Shown piece by piece: positions 63,107-64,000 of a DNA stretch of 64,000 nucleotides. Under the pieces are notes generated by a model, which saw nothing but the letters and a program-made list of their open reading frames with translations, did not search any database and had not been told where the DNA came from. Position 1 is the first letter of the stretch, and the number at the start of each line of letters is the position of its first letter. Both the position numbers and the translations under genes were made by a program. The stretch lies in assembly GCF_007474605.1 (NCBI RefSeq), contig NZ_VHKL01000004.1, positions 1 through 64,000 of the forward strand, given 5' to 3'. Origin of the DNA: Rhodoligotrophos appendicifer (GTDB taxonomy: Bacteria; Pseudomonadota; Alphaproteobacteria; Rhizobiales; Im1).

Positions 63107-64000
63107 CGTGACAGATCCCCCCTTTTGCGGAACAGGAGCAGGGGTAGAAGGAGGGCGAGGCCGTAGACGGCCCAGGGCAGAGCGGATTGCAGCAGGGCTA
63201 CCATGCCGATCACACGCCTGTCCCCGCCGCTGGCAAGGGTCACTGCTTCTGTAGTGAGGGTGGAAACGCGGCCGGCGCCGGCAAACAGCGTCGGCAGGTA
63301 TTGTCCGACGCTCACTGCAAATCCCACTGCCACTCCGGCGAGGATCGGCCGCGCCAGGAGTGGCAGCTTGACTTCGAGGAAGATCCGCAAAGGCTTTGCC
63401 CCGAGCGCTGCCGCGCTGGCAGCAAAGCGTGGGTCGAGGGCACGGAACGGATCTGCAAGCGACAGGAAGACATAGGGCAAGACGAAGACCATGTGCGCCC
63501 AGACCACGGCGAAGAGGGTGCCATCGAGCCTGAGGCGGATCAACAGTACCTGAATGCCGAAGAGAAAGGCGATCTGCGGAACCAGCAGCGGCATGTACAA
63601 AAGCCACAGTGCGGTTTTACCCGGCCGTAGTCCTTGTCGCTGTTCGTTTTCGAGGCAGCCGAGGGCGAGCGCTAGGGATATCAGCGTGGACAGGGTGGCG
63701 ATTAAGGCTGTCGTGACGACCGTCGAGAGGATCTGCCCCCCGCGATCGAGCCAAAGGGACATTTGCCAGGCCGTGGGCAAAATGTCTGGAAACCGCCAGG
63801 TTTTGGCGATCGACCACAGTGCCATACCGAGGATCGAAGCGAGGCCCATCCCGCCGACGAGGATCGCTGCTGCCCCTGCCAGCATCGTCACAGTTGCCTG
63901 CCCCTTCAGGGCGCCACCCCGTTCGATCAGACGACGCCCGACGCCTGCCAGCGGTGTTTCTGCGAGCCACCACAGGGCAATGCACGCGACGACGAGGAGG
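63103..64000 (-). CDS. YnjC-like ABC transporter permease, 5' end beyond window
   Basis: A membrane permease whose frame stays open to the right edge of the window, so its N-terminal part is missing. The visible 298 residues contain about seven hydrophobic segments and the coupling-region motif FAASAAALGAKPLRIFLEVKLP (seen as ALDPRFAASAAALGAKPLRI). It would form the channel of an importer with the ATPase downstream; the binding protein presumably lies outside the window. Confidence 0.85.
   Translation of the reverse strand, partial: LLVVACIALWWLAETPLAGVGRRLIERGGALKGQATVTMLAGAAAILVGGMGLASILGMALWSIAKTWRFPDILPTAWQMSLWLDRGGQILSTVVTTALIATLSTLISLALALGCLENEQRQGLRPGKTALWLLYMPLLVPQIAFLFGIQVLLIRLRLDGTLFAVVWAHMVFVLPYVFLSLADPFRALDPRFAASAAALGAKPLRIFLEVKLPLLARPILAGVAVGFAVSVGQYLPTLFAGAGRVSTLTTEAVTLASGGDRRVIGMVALLQSALPWAVYGLALLLPLLLFRKRGDLSR

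Noticed and set aside
62417-63607. Extended ABC ATPase reading frame from 63607
   Set aside because: The first 167 codons overlap the permease in the wrong frame; the ATPase clearly starts at 63106 with an ATGA overlap.

Overview
The window looks like chromosomal DNA of an alphaproteobacterium, most likely of the order Hyphomicrobiales (Rhizobiales). The basis is an HWE-family histidine kinase fused to CheB/CheR, a core-gene run rsmB - guaB - MFS - rlmE - ppx of the kind seen in rhizobia, a LivM-LivG fusion, an IS1380-type insertion sequence remnant, promoter pairs resembling the EcfG general-stress consensus, and GC-rich coding DNA throughout. No tRNA, rRNA or CRISPR array was recognised.

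Layout. 1-693: decayed insertion-sequence ends. 0.7-9.2 kb: a signalling island with a LOV-GGDEF-EAL protein, a frameshifted PAS-GGDEF protein, a CheB-CheR-PAS-HWE kinase, a receiver-only regulator and a stand-alone CheB. 9.3-10.6 kb: a vapBC toxin-antitoxin pair with a truncated SIR2-like gene overlapping its end. 11-15 kb: a ferric-iron ABC transporter. 15.3-17.1 kb: an XRE regulator with small membrane and DUF1330 proteins. 17.1-23.6 kb: housekeeping RNA methyltransferases, IMP dehydrogenase, a drug-efflux MFS and an exopolyphosphatase. 23.9-28.5 kb: a four-gene operon with a Tat-type, histidine-rich beta-propeller protein resembling nitrous oxide reductase or thiocyanate dehydrogenase, plus its own FtsX-type ABC system. 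28.6-30 kb: a membrane J-domain protein and an unknown.

30-52 kb is an accessory catabolic island. It holds a fused indolepyruvate-type ferredoxin oxidoreductase, a racemase-family protein, RidA and a D-amino-acid dehydrogenase-like flavoprotein. These are followed by an enoyl-CoA hydratase, a TetR regulator, a 4-hydroxyacetophenone-monooxygenase-like Baeyer-Villiger enzyme, a flavin reductase, an HSL-family esterase, a luciferase-like monooxygenase and an iron alcohol dehydrogenase. A divergent LysR gene, a tandem carboxymuconolactone-decarboxylase-like protein, a complete branched-chain-type ABC transporter and a hydroxyacyl-CoA dehydrogenase complete it. Read together they suggest uptake and oxidative ring or ketone cleavage of an unidentified compound, with products going to CoA thioesters.

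Two regulatory signals tie the island together. A 14-bp element sits 88-104 nt upstream of the start codons of the oxidoreductase, DadA-like and Baeyer-Villiger genes. A TTGCA-N5-[TC]GCAAAGAAG element sits in front of both the LysR gene and the transporter operon.

52-61 kb holds methyltransferases, a frameshifted alpha/beta hydrolase, two small stress-type genes (one SWIB) with EcfG-like promoters, a cysteine hydrolase, a PDZ pseudoprotease lacking all three catalytic residues, and an HpaC/MarR/HpaB-like oxygenase set. 61-64 kb is an operon of two glycosyltransferase-like genes behind a YnjCD-like ABC transporter that runs off the right edge.
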